Positions 22,308-33,452 of a stretch of DNA of 64,000 nucleotides are shown here, piece by piece. The notes below the pieces were generated by a model. The model was not told the DNA's origin. It made no database searches and worked only from the letters and a program-made list of their open reading frames with translations. The position numbers and the translations under genes are program-made. Origin of the DNA: Adiantum capillus-veneris (Eukaryota; Streptophyta; Polypodiopsida; Polypodiales; Pteridaceae); the NCBI GenBank assembly GCA_014529385.2, contig CM043961.1, positions 17,774,478-17,838,477 of the forward strand, given 5' to 3'. Every line of letters starts with the position of its first letter. The first letter of the stretch is position 1.

Positions 22308-22310
22308 TAC
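21820..22310. repeat. Compound microsatellite with a repeated ~87-bp spacer
   Basis: (GT)n at 21820-21847, then (CT)n at ~21895-21975, ~22062-22130, ~22214-22267 and ~22271-22302. The spacer after the first two CT blocks is nearly the same ~87-bp sequence (TATGTATGTATTTATTTTAGG... to TAGTAGCATCC), making a higher-order tandem unit. Confidence 0.9.
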
Positions 22311-22572
22311 CCTATCCCTCTCATCTTTGTGTAGTAAAGGGGGGTGGATATGGAACGATTATGAGCATATGACATAGTACTTCCCTTTTCATATCCTTTC
22401 ATATTTTATCTTGTAATCCATTCTAAACTAAACTAATAGAAATAATGTTTGGCATTTTGTTCAAGGAATCACACATGAAATTATGTTTGATAGGTTTTTG
22501 TATGATCTCAATGTAGCTAAGAATATCACCAGCACGCAACTACTTGGAACTATATTTGGAACTACTTCAAGG

Positions 22573-22976
<404 letters not shown>

Positions 22977-23159
22977 ACATGCAGATTCTACTATCATCCT
23001 TAAAGGGCAAATATGACCTATTGGATGAAAAATACATATGATGTACTTTCTATGGGGTTGATAACTGATTCTCAAGGCTCCAAGATCGTAGTGATGAGAA
23101 TCTCTTGGAGACCCCACATATGGCTAGCAAAGAAAAGTGTGTAGGTCTAAGTCATGGCA

Positions 23160-23600
23160 AAAGTGTGAGGGAGGCAAGTTCAGATGTGAGAAAAGATTGA
23201 ACAATCAGTAGAGTGTAGCACTTATACTCTCAAACTTGTTGTGGACATAATGTGCATAGTTGATGTGACTCTTTTTTATTGTCCCAATGTCCTGTCTCAC
23301 ATGAAGGGGAGTGGGAGCCAAGCTGGATGGTTGAGATAGTGTGTGTCATTGACAAGGGGATAGTCTCAAGCATATAAGGACGAGTATGATTTCGCAATAG
23401 AGAGTCCACATCGTGGCTGGAATCTCATGGCTGAATATATGGGGAAAAGAGAACGTAATGTGGTCAAAAGCTGAGCACTCAAGTAGTGTGTGGTACTCAC
23501 TCTCTCGCACTTGACGAGGGCATAAGGTGCAAAGTCGATGAGACTCCTCGCCAGTGCCCCAACGTCCTGTCTCGTAGCGTAGAGAATGGGAGCTAAGACG
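23160..23600 (-). pseudogene. LINE-like reverse transcriptase C-terminal remnant, two copies
   Basis: On the minus strand 23600-23400 reads YETGRWGTGEESHRLCTLC, then a segment ending SEYHTLLECSAFD. The C-x2-C...H-x4-C arrangement is like the zinc motif at the C terminus of plant non-LTR reverse transcriptase-like proteins. A second, more decayed copy of the same DNA lies at ~23190-23330, about 270 bp away. The 130-aa open frame through it is continued only by microsatellite. Family assignment is from the motif alone. Confidence 0.45.
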
Positions 23601-23610
23601 GGGGGGGGGG

Positions 23611-23677
<67 letters not shown>

Positions 23678-23684
23678 GGGGGGG
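23600..23684. repeat. G-run / (AG)n / G-run mirror repeat
   Basis: About 14 G, then ~27 AG units, then ~18 G: an unbroken ~85-bp homopurine tract with mirror symmetry. Confidence 0.95.
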
Positions 23685-23699
23685 TTTGGAGAGAGGAAT

Positions 23700-23983
23700 A
23701 TAAAATGAGAGAAAATTTTCCAAAACACTATAACCCAAGATTTTGCAACTTTAACTGGGTCAAAATACAATGAACCTCTTTTTTACAAACACTATGTGGA
23801 CGGGGGTGTGTGTGTGTGTATGGGTTGTTGAGAAGATAGAGGAAGAGAAGAATAGAGAGACGATACATGAATCTTGCAACCCCAAAGTGTGTAGAATATT
23901 CACACTAGATGCCTATATGTAGAGGGGACCTAGGGACTCTATATAGAACAACTATATATATAGCTCAACAGCCCCCCTCAAAC
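23700..23983 (-). repeat. Probable copia 3' LTR edge with polypurine tract
   Basis: On the minus strand GTTTGAGGGGGGC (23983-23971) is followed by TGTTGAGCTATATATATAG, the usual purine-tract/LTR-start layout of plant copia elements. The left end of the LTR was not found, so 23700 is a guess, and no matching pol lies next to it. Confidence 0.4.
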
Positions 23984-24519
23984 AAAGATCCTTAATTGTG
24001 GATGAAAAGATACTTGGGGGCTCAAGAAGAAACCCACAGCTTCATATATACACACCGTTATATTAAATATCATTGTATTTTACAAAGAATATTATTGAGG
24101 AGCTACATCACTCCTATCAATACAATGATGGTCTCAAAAGACTCAAGAAAAATGTCTATTTAAAAAGATTTCATAGGAAAAATGCCATTGACTTTTATCT
24201 TTAGAAGTGTCCACCAACTTTAGTTTGTCAAACTCAAGTTATGTGTAATGTGCTAACAACTCAAAATCACAGAGTACAATATAGAATTTTTTATAATGTT
24301 AGAGAAATGCACAAGTACAATGTCTTTGGAGATGGTTCACGATGCCTCTCTTTTGACAACATTGAAATAAACGAAACATAACATTACATATAATCTCACA
24401 TAATATGAATATCCAATGCATGTAATAGATATACACGTATATTATGCCAACATGAAAATAATACAATGGGGCCCCTAATATGCATATGCTCTCTTTGGTA
24501 TAAAAGACTAAATATAATC
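23984..24519. other. AT-rich sequence, nothing recognised
   Basis: No open frame, no motif and no repeat shared with other parts of the window. Confidence 0.4.
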
Positions 24520-24720
24520 ATCACATCATGGAATAATAATCATCTCAATGATAAACAATCAGTACGAAAAAAAATTAGTTATGAAAATATATCATGGCAT
24601 CATGGAACAACTCCATGAAATAGTAATCATCTCAGTAACAAACAATCAGAACGAATGATTTGTAATCATCATGAAAACGTATCATGCCATCACGGAGCAA
24701 TTCCATGGAAAAATAACCAT
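24520..24720 (+). repeat. ~92-bp tandem array, left part
   Basis: Units run from CATGGAATAATAATCATCTC to CATCATGGAACAACTC; two full copies and the start of a third are seen before the CACTA element breaks in. The array continues at 42001. Confidence 0.8.
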
Positions 24721-24740
24721 CACTACAAGAGGTGCTTAAG
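24721..24740 (+). repeat. CACTA left terminal inverted repeat
   Basis: CACTACAAGAGGTGCTTAAG, the canonical CACTACAAGA-type terminus, preceded by target duplicate CAT. Confidence 0.95.
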
Positions 24741-25035
24741 GCTTGTGACGGCCTTAGCGACAAAAATAGATGGGGATTTTTTAATCCTTGACATCGCTAT
24801 TAGCATTGCAACAAGAACGTTGTTATGGGCATCGCTATGGCAATCGCTATAATTGTCGTTATAAGCATCTCTATGGCGGCGCCTATAGCGACAATCATAG
24901 TGAATGTGCAGGTATCAATATAGTGCCGTTGTTAATGATGCCTATAGCAATGTTCATAGCGATTGTGCAGGTCCCAATATAGTGACACTATATATCCCAA
25001 AATAATGATGCTTATAGCGACGTCCGAGGATTAAG
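24741..25035. promoter_or_regulatory. CACTA left subterminal repeat region
   Basis: Many copies in both orientations of ATCGCTAT/TATAGCGAC-like words (for example ~24796, 24833, 24887, 24957, 25015) plus CAATATAGTG twice. In En/Spm such subterminal repeats bind the TNPA protein and are needed for excision; the binding here is inferred. Confidence 0.75.
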
Positions 25036-25702
25036 AAATTTGGTGGCAGGGCACACAATGCCCTACCACCCAATCAACCATATTGAACATAATACAAAAG
25101 CATAGAATTGACGAAAGCATAGTGAATTGACAAAACATAGAAATGACGAAAGCATAGTGAATCGCGAAAAGCATAGCATACTAAACAAATCATGGGCAAA
25201 TAAACTTGAACACATTGATTCATTGTTAAGTTGGATCAAAATGTACGATTTACAAATAATATAATTGCCATTATGAAAAACTGCAGAACTAAATTACATT
25301 GTTGTGAATCATCTACAAAATTGACGCATACACACCATCTCCTAATATATGCTATATAGAAGTAAGACTAGTGCTAACTAGGGCTAGTTTGATGTCGGCT
25401 AATCTGACGTCTCATTGCGATCCAACGGCGTATTTGTCGGATTTTGCAAAAATAAACAATAAAAATTTCTATAAGTATAAACACACAAATATAAAACAAT
25501 CTAATAGCATATTTTTAAAATACAATAGAATTCAAAGCGTAAAGTTAAGGAACTACCAAGTCGGGTCGAGAGCTCGGAATGTCCATAAGGGTGTTTAAGC
25601 CCTTTTTGCGTGCATACTTGCGCTCGTATGGTGTGGGGTCATGTCAAATCATAGACCACTGTTCAGGACACACAAAGAAAATGTTATGTTAAAATTTAAG
25701 CT

Positions 25703-25966
25703 TTACAAATACCCAAAACTACTAAACCTAGAGATCAATGCAATAACACTTATAAAGTTAGCCTCAAATGATGTCCATCTGCCACTCCTCAAGTAGTGTG
25801 ATCTCCCTGCCTCTACTCGCGCTTTGGATGCCTCCTTTTGTTGCTTCCACTTGTCATGACTCTTGCGGGCTTCTTGCTTGGCAATCTTCCAATCTTCTTT
25901 AGTCAGCCAAGCTGGCTTGCTCCACCCATGCTTTATTGCTTTCTGCACTTCAGAGAGCTTGTGCAT
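25703..25966 (-). pseudogene. TNPA-like (plant transposase, Ptta/En/Spm) fragment
   Basis: A minus-strand frame of 87 codons reads SKPAWLTKEDWKIAKQEA followed by KWKQQKEASKARVE and HYLRSGRW. This resembles the W..L...W...S.K...NR....H..GS block of TNPA/Transposase_24 proteins of CACTA elements, which bind subterminal repeats. The hydrophobic last ~20 residues probably run into intron or non-coding DNA. Only one exon-sized part is seen. Placement downstream of the TNPD-like gene supports the call. Confidence 0.55.
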
Positions 25967-26095
25967 ATCTTAATCGCACATTCACACCCTTATTAAGTCT
26001 TCATTGAAGTGCTCTTTCCAATTTTCCACGAGAAACTCATCATGAAACATGCTTACGACTCTCTCTTTCAATTCATTGGGCTCTCACTCCATTTA

Positions 26096-26394
26096 TTTGA
26101 GAGATACCCCTCCCAAGATGTCTATGCACAAAATACACAATTTACACCTTTATCCAATTTTTCATATACAAATTTCATTATACAATTTCCAATATACATC
26201 AAAGTTGCAAAAGCATTTACATAGGGGAGGGATTCTCAACGCCCGACTTTGCATGGAGTTCAAGCCATGAGCTAGACTCCATCCAGAGGCACTTAACGAC
26301 TAGCGTTTCCTCTGAATGGGTGTTATGAATGAAGCATATTCATGAAAAAATAACATTGTGGAGGGTGAATATATGTGTACACCGCATTGCAAAA

Positions 26395-26480
<86 letters not shown>
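26096..26480 (-). repeat. 3' LTR of nested element, with (AG)n expansion
   Basis: Matches 36207-36503 from TGAGAGATACCCCTCCC to CAAAAATAGAGAG. There the short AGAGAG of the other LTR has become ~40 AG units (26398-26476), so a microsatellite grew inside an LTR after insertion. The right boundary is therefore unclear. Confidence 0.75.
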
Positions 26481-26481
<1 letters not shown>

Positions 26482-29400
26482 TGGAGGGTGAAATAGAGTG
26501 CACAAAGACATGAGAGAATAGCAATAGAGAATATTTAAATACCCCATCTAAATGAAACAAGAAACCGTGTATTAATGCAATAACAAAATCTGGGTATACT
26601 GTAACATCAAAAGAAGTATATCACAATAACTAGCACAGCACCGGACCCTGTCTAGCGGACCCTGTCTAGGGGAAGACTGGTCCACCCATCCACTTCTACT
26701 CTACTACGGACAAAGAGAATTTCACTTCGTCGAGAGCGACTAGAACACCTCCAACCAACCTGAGCCAGACATAGGCTGAGGCTGCTTCGTCTCTCTCCAT
26801 GAACTTGAGCTCTAAAAGGATCCTAAATATTATCAAGTGGTAGGGTATCAACACCATCCATACCAGTTTAGGCATCACGCCTCTTCGATGCCCAGCATTG
26901 GGTGTTTAGGCAAAGCCATGGCAAGATCTCCGATGCATTAGCTATGTAGGTCATTCAACCCCCGATGCACTAACCGTATAGATGAGACTAATAAAAAAAG
27001 AAGACGTAGGTAACACCCCCGACCCATCAAAGCCCTAGGTCAATGATCCTTTTATCTAAGACTAATCGATGTAGGTGATCCTAGTCTTAAAGAGATTCCA
27101 CCATGGGAAACATAACACATGAGTCCAATCATAATAGCATCTTCCATATTCACAAACAATCTTTTCCAAGCAGCTAGATTGTACAGGGTCTCTATTTACA
27201 CATCTACCATAAACCATCCAAATCACTTCATGATCCAATCCCAAAACCATAAATCATAATCCAATCACATCACGCGGGTGAGCACTCCACTCAACTTGGG
27301 GTAAGGCACAACCAACCCTGCATAATCACTTTAGAACATAACATGGCTGCAAAAATTTTGGCTGCATTTCGTGAGATAACCATATCCAAAAAACAAACCA
27401 AGAGCCACACCGGCTTCCATCATAAAAATCACAACCATAATCCATGAGGGATTTGAGTCCTTAACCATATTCACACTGAATCCAACTCCCACACTTGGAG
27501 TTTGACATATCCAATGCAATCAAACTGAGCTCACACGTATGGCCCTCAAGACATGAACCCTTTATGCATAAAATAAGTTTGACCAGCAACTAAACATGAT
27601 ATCAAAATCCAATTCTGAAAATATTCAATCATGCATAATTGATGCATCATATTTTCACTTCACCCCCTTAGCACATAGAGCTAGTTTTGACCTAGAAAGG
27701 TGGAGAGCAATCATAGTCATGCACATGAGGCATCCACATCTATCCGTAAGGTTCCATACATCATATGATATCATTCCATCAACATAAACATGATGCAAAA
27801 AGGCTATGACACTTAGGTCGACCATAAACCATAACTTCACATATATTCGAAAAAAAACTTTTTACCATTTCTGGGTGCATACATAACATGAAAATGAAAG
27901 CATTTGACCTAAAACCAATGCATCAAGTTCAGCTCCATAATATAGACTAACACCTCATCTTATCACTTTTCCCATATGATACTTGTGTACAAATGCTAAC
28001 ACAAACATAAAGCCACTTTATTCATATTTGTCTGTGCGATTCGGTTTGACTAACCATCTACACTCACACAAATTTATGGGCATCTAATTTTGAAATCAAA
28101 TCACCAAAATAAATCATAAATCATATATAAACAGCTTGGTTAACTCATGACGTCATATGGTACCCCCCCCCCCCGTGGTAGCACCCCTACACGCCTAGGA
28201 GGTAAACCCGATTATGGAATAATTAATAACTCGCATACCCAAAGTGATAACAAAGACCTAAATATATTTATCATTAAGTTTAATGAATATTTTCAATTTG
28301 CTAAGTGGGTTTGCCCATCTGGTGAATCTATATAGTGGTTCTCTAAGGAGCCCGGGGTCCAAAAATTTGACTGTGCAGTGGGCAACAAGCTGTTCTTTTT
28401 ACCATAGCTCTTAGCTCGTGCGTGGTTATCACATGGCACCCAAGAGAAAAAATGTTATAAATAATGTGTTTTACCTTTGAATTAAAGTGTTTGGACTTAT
28501 TCATAACAATTTGTGAGTTATGATGTTCCTATCGCTTATGTGACGTGAAATAAAAAGTGCTTTTTATGTATGCATGTGACCATAAACACATTGTGTATAT
28601 AAATCAGTGTGTTAAAGATATGAAATAATCATGGAGCGACTTCATACGTACTCGGCAAGTCTATATCTACACTCGTATATGGAAAAATAACCACCATAAG
28701 GGTATCTACTCCGAAAAAAAAAAACACACACACACACACACAGATGATTGCTATGGAGTTTAGAGCTTCTCACGTGCTTTAGAATTGATTAAGACTATCA
28801 AAAGGATTCTTGTTTTGCGGCAAGAGAGCGGTGATGAGAGCTATGTAGAGGTTTTTACCACAAGAGCCTTTGGAGAATGCGTACACCGTGAAATGAGAGA
28901 GGAGATAGTAGGCAACAAGTAGAAAGAGAGTATTCTTCTTCTTCTTCTTCTTCTTCTTCTTCTTCTTCCCGTAAACAAGAGAAGAGCTTATGGAGATGGT
29001 GATGAAGAGCCTACACCACTCCGTATATTAGTTACGTATTGCCTTGCGGTAGTAGACGCAACTGAAGGCACTGAAAACTGAGCACTCCCTACCAATTTAT
29101 AGGCACTGCAATAGGCGAGAGTGATGCCCAAGCCAGTGACTAGCGTCTCCTTCTCAACTAGAAATAGCTCCATGCTTTTTGGAACTTTTCTAAAGACATG
29201 GCTTGGCTTTTATTGGTCAACTTTCCTACTTACCATTCAATTTTTGCAGTAAAAATTGACTAATCGATTAGTATTCCTACAATTAATGAAACCGAGACTA
29301 GACTATGCCGCACCTTGATGCCCCGACATAATTATGACTTTCCCGTACTGTCGTGGTGTATTTACGGTACTTCTTTTTATTAAAAAAATTCACGTAAAAA

Positions 29401-29690
29401 TTTCGTTCAATCTCATTTTTTCTTCGGGTAGTCATTTTTAAATCTGATGGAGACTAAAAATAATATATTTATGTTTACGTCATCAAAGAGCACGTTGCTT
29501 TTAAAAAACATCGAAAAGCATGAAAAGCTAAAAATAGTGTAAAAAGAAAAAAAAATAATCTAAAATAGAACCACGGGTTCCCCTCGTCCACTAAAATAAG
29601 AAAGAGGGGCTTGCTTTTTTTCTAAAAAGCACTAAAAATCATGAAAAGCTAAAATTAAGGTCAGAATGAGGAATGAGGAATTATCCCAAT
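26481..29690. other. Downstream part of nested element, no gene recognised
   Basis: 3.2 kb with only short, motif-free open stretches. It contains a C-run (28152-28164), (CA)n (~28722-28742) and (CTT)n (~28926-28967). Confidence 0.45.
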
Positions 29691-29696
29691 TGAGCG

Positions 29697-30320
29697 TTAA
29701 AATGAGGAATTATACGCAAATTCAACCGAATATAAATATCTGGTCCATTTACCATGCTCATGCATACAATAATCTCTTAACATGTCTTCAATGATTTGAC
29801 CAATCCTTTCTGTCTGCCCATCAGTTTGAGGGTGATAAGTAGTACTAAAGGCCAACTGGGTTCTTGTAGCTGAGAATAAAGCCTTCCAAAAATTTGAGGT
29901 GAACTTGTATCGCGATAAAAAATTATACGTTGAGGTAAACCATGACACATAAAGACACCTTTCATGAAGACTTGAGCTATATTCTTAGCCCTAAATGTTG
30001 TCTTGACTGGAAACAAATGGGTCATTTATGTAATCATCTCAACAACCACAAAAATAGAGTCATATCCTAGAGATGTAAGAAGTCCTGTAATGAAATCCAT
30101 GGATATGCATTCCCATCTCATTTGTGGTGCATAAATAGGTTAAAGCTTACCGGGGTATTGAACATGTTCAGCTTTAATACGTTGACACATTAAACATCTT
30201 GTAACATAGTTCAACACATCACGCTTTAGTCCTGGCCAAAAGAAACTCTTCCTTGCAGTAGTGTAAGTATTAATGTATCATGTGTGTCCTACTATAGGTA
30301 TATTGTGAGCTTCATGTAGT
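29697..30320 (-). pseudogene. Gypsy integrase of nested element
   Basis: Minus-strand reading gives a zinc domain with two His in HEAHNIPIVGHT and CLMCQ (~30320-30190), then the core with MDFITGLL (~30100), LFPVKTT (~30020), STTYHPQTDGQTERIGQ (~29850) and VEFAYNSSF (~29700). This is the order of Ty3/gypsy integrases. The core crosses at least two frames and contains stops; the C-terminal part is missing or unrecognisable. Confidence 0.82.
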
Positions 30321-30539
30321 ATTTGAAGCTTGATCCCATCTTGATTAGGGATACTAAGACAGTTACTAAAGTAAAGATCATTGTTTTGAACATGGAAGCC
30401 TTTGATTTGCCTCTCTTGCTTCTCTGTGCAATTATTTTAGTTCATCAAGTACTGGATTTTTATGTAATAACAGTCCTCCTGAGATATACCTTCTCGAATG
30501 AGGTCAATTAAGGAGGTAGTAAAGGTTGTGACAGCCGCT

Positions 30540-31860
30540 ACAGTGCTCTTCCTACTTAAGCACAATCACAATGTTCTCCTTTCCAGGTTTATGTTCAATT
30601 CCAAAATCATATTTGCATAATAACTCTATCCATCTTTGTTGCCGCATAATAGTAAGGTCATGTTGGATGTAGAACCACTTCAAGCTTTTATGATCAATAT
30701 GTAGTTCAAATCTCGTTTCAAAAAAATAATGTCACAATACTTTAAGAGCATGCACAACGGCTAATATTTCCAAGTCACGTGTAGGATAATTCAACTCATT
30801 TGTAACTTACGAGATTCATAAGCTACTGGTCTTTCTTCTTGAGATAATACGCCCCTGATTGCTTATCCACTTGCATCAGTGACCACAATGAATGTCTTTG
30901 ATAAGTCCAAAAGCTACAATATTGGAGCATTCACCAAAGCTTCTTTGAGAATCTCAAAACTAGCTTGAGCACGTTCATTCCAAGTAATCACTTTAGCCTT
31001 CTTAAGTGTATTAGTCAATGGAGATGCAATCTTAGAGTAGCCTTCAATGAAAGTACAATACCATCCTGTTAAACCAAGAAATCCACGTACTTCTTTAATC
31101 AATTTTGGCATAGGCCAAGCTACAACAACTTTGATCTTACTTGGATCAATAGAAACACCATCCTTAGATACAATAAATCCCAAATAATCCACCTTGTCAA
31201 TGAAGAAGGTGCATTTACTATGCTACAACAACTTTGATCTTACTTGGATCAATAGAAAAACCATCCTTAACTACAATAAATCTCAAATAATCCACCTTGT
31301 CAGTGAAGAAGGTGCATTTTTTATGCTTACATAAAGTTGATTTTGACGGAGAAGTTCAAGTACTTGTCACACATTTGTTCATGCTCTTCTTTGTTTCTTG
31401 AGTAAACTAGGATATCATCAAAGAAGACAAGAACAAAATCATCAAGATGCTCTCAAAACACATCAGTCTCATGAGACGATTAAAATTTGCAAGAGCATTT
31501 GTAAGTCCAAAAGGCATAACTGTAAATTCATAATGTCCAAAATGAGTGTTAAATCGTGCCTTTGTTATATCCTCCTCCTTAATTCGGATTTGGTAATATC
31601 TTGACTTAAGCTTAATTTTTGTGAAGAAAGAAGCTCCATGTAATCGATCAAGTAACTCATCAATCCTTGGTATTGCATACTTATTCTTGGCTGTTACCTG
31701 ATTCAATCCACGATAATCAATACAAAGACGTAGAGTACCATCCTTCTTTTCATTAAAGAGAGCAAGAGTATCTGATTCAATCCACTATAATCAATACAAA
31801 GACGTAGAGAACCATCCTTCTTCTAATTAAAGAGAACAAGAGTACTCCATGGAGAAACAC
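30540..31860 (-). pseudogene. Gypsy reverse transcriptase and RNase H of nested element
   Basis: RT starts near 31760-31706 with LCIDYRGLN and continues [32 protein letters not shown] and LGFIVSKDGVSIDPSKIK; the connection region reads LGLTGWYCTFIEGYSKIASPL. RNase H (30900-30540) shows LHIDHKSLKWF and HKPGKENI. The YxDD region near 31430 is broken. Two local tandem duplications interrupt the gene (31121-31325, period 103; 31698-31845, period 74). Confidence 0.85.
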
Positions 31861-32011
31861 TAGGTCACATGAAGCCTTGTTCAAGAAATTGAGTCAGTCG
31901 CTCCTTGAAATCTGTAGATTCAAGGACCGACATTTTGTATGGCCTACAGGCAACTAGTTGAGCTCCTAGAATAAGCTCTATTGCATGATCAACATCATGC
32001 TTATGCAGTAA

Positions 32012-32760
32012 CTATAAAAGTTCTTTGGAAAATACATCATCAGATTCCGTTAGCCATTTGGGTTCACGTGAATCTAGCTTCTTCTCCTTAGGGTTAAGCT
32101 TTACTGCGTAAATCATTTCATTCTTCCTATGACTCTTCATAAGCTCGGTAAAGCTCACTCGTTTGAGTTTAGGCTTCCGAGTAACTGTAACTCTGGAGTT
32201 TTGATTATTTGCAAAAGTCAATGAAGCATCTTTGCAATGTATGTGGCATCATTGGCCTTAAGCCAATCCCTTCCTAGGATTCTATCATAGATTCTTATGG
32301 GTAAGACTTTGAAGTTTGCAAAAGTATTGTGACCATCCAAAAGAAAATTCAAGTTACCCACTGAAGTAGAAGATTTAACCTTCCTACATGTAGCTAATTC
32401 CATTATAAGGTCAATATCAGGGTGTTCAAAGTTATTTCCATTGTTGTTATTGTTATTGGTGAGCATTCAATTTTGGACAAAAGGTAGGTTGCCTGGTCTA
32501 AAGTTCTATTGGTTTTGAGGTTGTCTCTGACTTTGGTGGAAGTTCTCCTAGTTGAAGTTCCTCTAACATGACCTGTAGGCGGTCTAGGTCTAAAATTTCC
32601 AAAATTCCATTTCGAGTTGAAGTTTCTCAGTTCATAATTTTCCACCAATCCTGTGAGGCTTGAGTTGTTAAATGGACAATCTCTGGACTGATGGTCAGGA
32701 TCAAGACAAGTATAACACAAATGATCCCGTCTGGCCTTCATACGTAATAAGCTCTCTCTT
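32012..32760 (-). pseudogene. Nucleocapsid zinc knuckle and protease of nested element
   Basis: CYTCLDPDHQSRDC (~32715) is a CCHC knuckle that ends gag. Downstream, LDGHNTFANFKVLPIRIYDRILGRDWLK (~32340-32260, cited in part) matches the C-terminal half of gypsy proteases (YD.ILG.DWL). The catalytic D-S/T-G segment is not visible, because the frame is interrupted near 32460-32400. Confidence 0.7.
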
Positions 32761-32849
32761 CTTTGTTGTGAATTACCAGACCTTTGTTCCTCCTCTGGAC
32801 GAGGTCTTTTGACTTCACAAACAGGAGGAGGTTTTGGTTTTCTCTTTCC

Positions 32850-33452
32850 ACTATTGGATCACTCTAGCTGAAAAGGGTTTCCCGCATCAAGGACATCTAC
32901 AAAGTTGATAATACGAAGACTCTGGAGTCTAGTCTTCATAGGATTATGTAACCCTAACACGAATCGAGCTACCTTGACCTCTTAAGTCATCCCTGCTAGA
33001 GCATACTTGACAAGGGTCAAGAAATGTTGATATTATGATTCAAGATCTTTGGTTCCTTGAGTACAATCAAGAAATGCATTCATATGGTTTGAATGATAAA
33101 CATGGTTCTAATAGTTCTTCTTGAGCCGAGTCTTAAGATAATCCCAAGTTGTTGTATTAGGGTCAACATTGTTTTCTGTGCAATGGTCTCTACACCATCG
33201 CTTGGCTGTTTTTTCTAATTTGAACTTAGCAATAATAGATTTGTTTTCTGTAAATGAATGATACAAATCAAAGTAGTCATCCATGCGCTCAATCCAATAT
33301 TCAAGAACCTTGCCTATACCTTTGCCTTCTCTAGTAAAGTTTCCAAGTTGAGACTTGTGAAGCATAGAATCGATGTCCCTATCAATGATGGTTTGTTGAG
33401 GAGAAATAGGGGCATTGGTGTTAGCAGCAGCCACATTTCCTCTAGGAGGCAT
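32850..33452 (-). pseudogene. Gag of nested element
   Basis: ATG at 33452 begins MPPRGNVAAANTNAPISPQQ. WIERMDDYFDLYHSF, KLEKTAKRWCRDH and TWDYLKTRLKKNY (33330-33110) form the capsid-like gag core. Further codons to ~32850 are readable only in pieces. The start is the first Met before the recognisable domain, in a typical MPPRG context for chromovirus gag. Confidence 0.78.

Noticed and set aside
23346..23770. Pro/Ser/Leu-rich 130-aa proteins
   Set aside because: Most of their length is the G/AG tract; only the LINE-like Cys/His part was kept.
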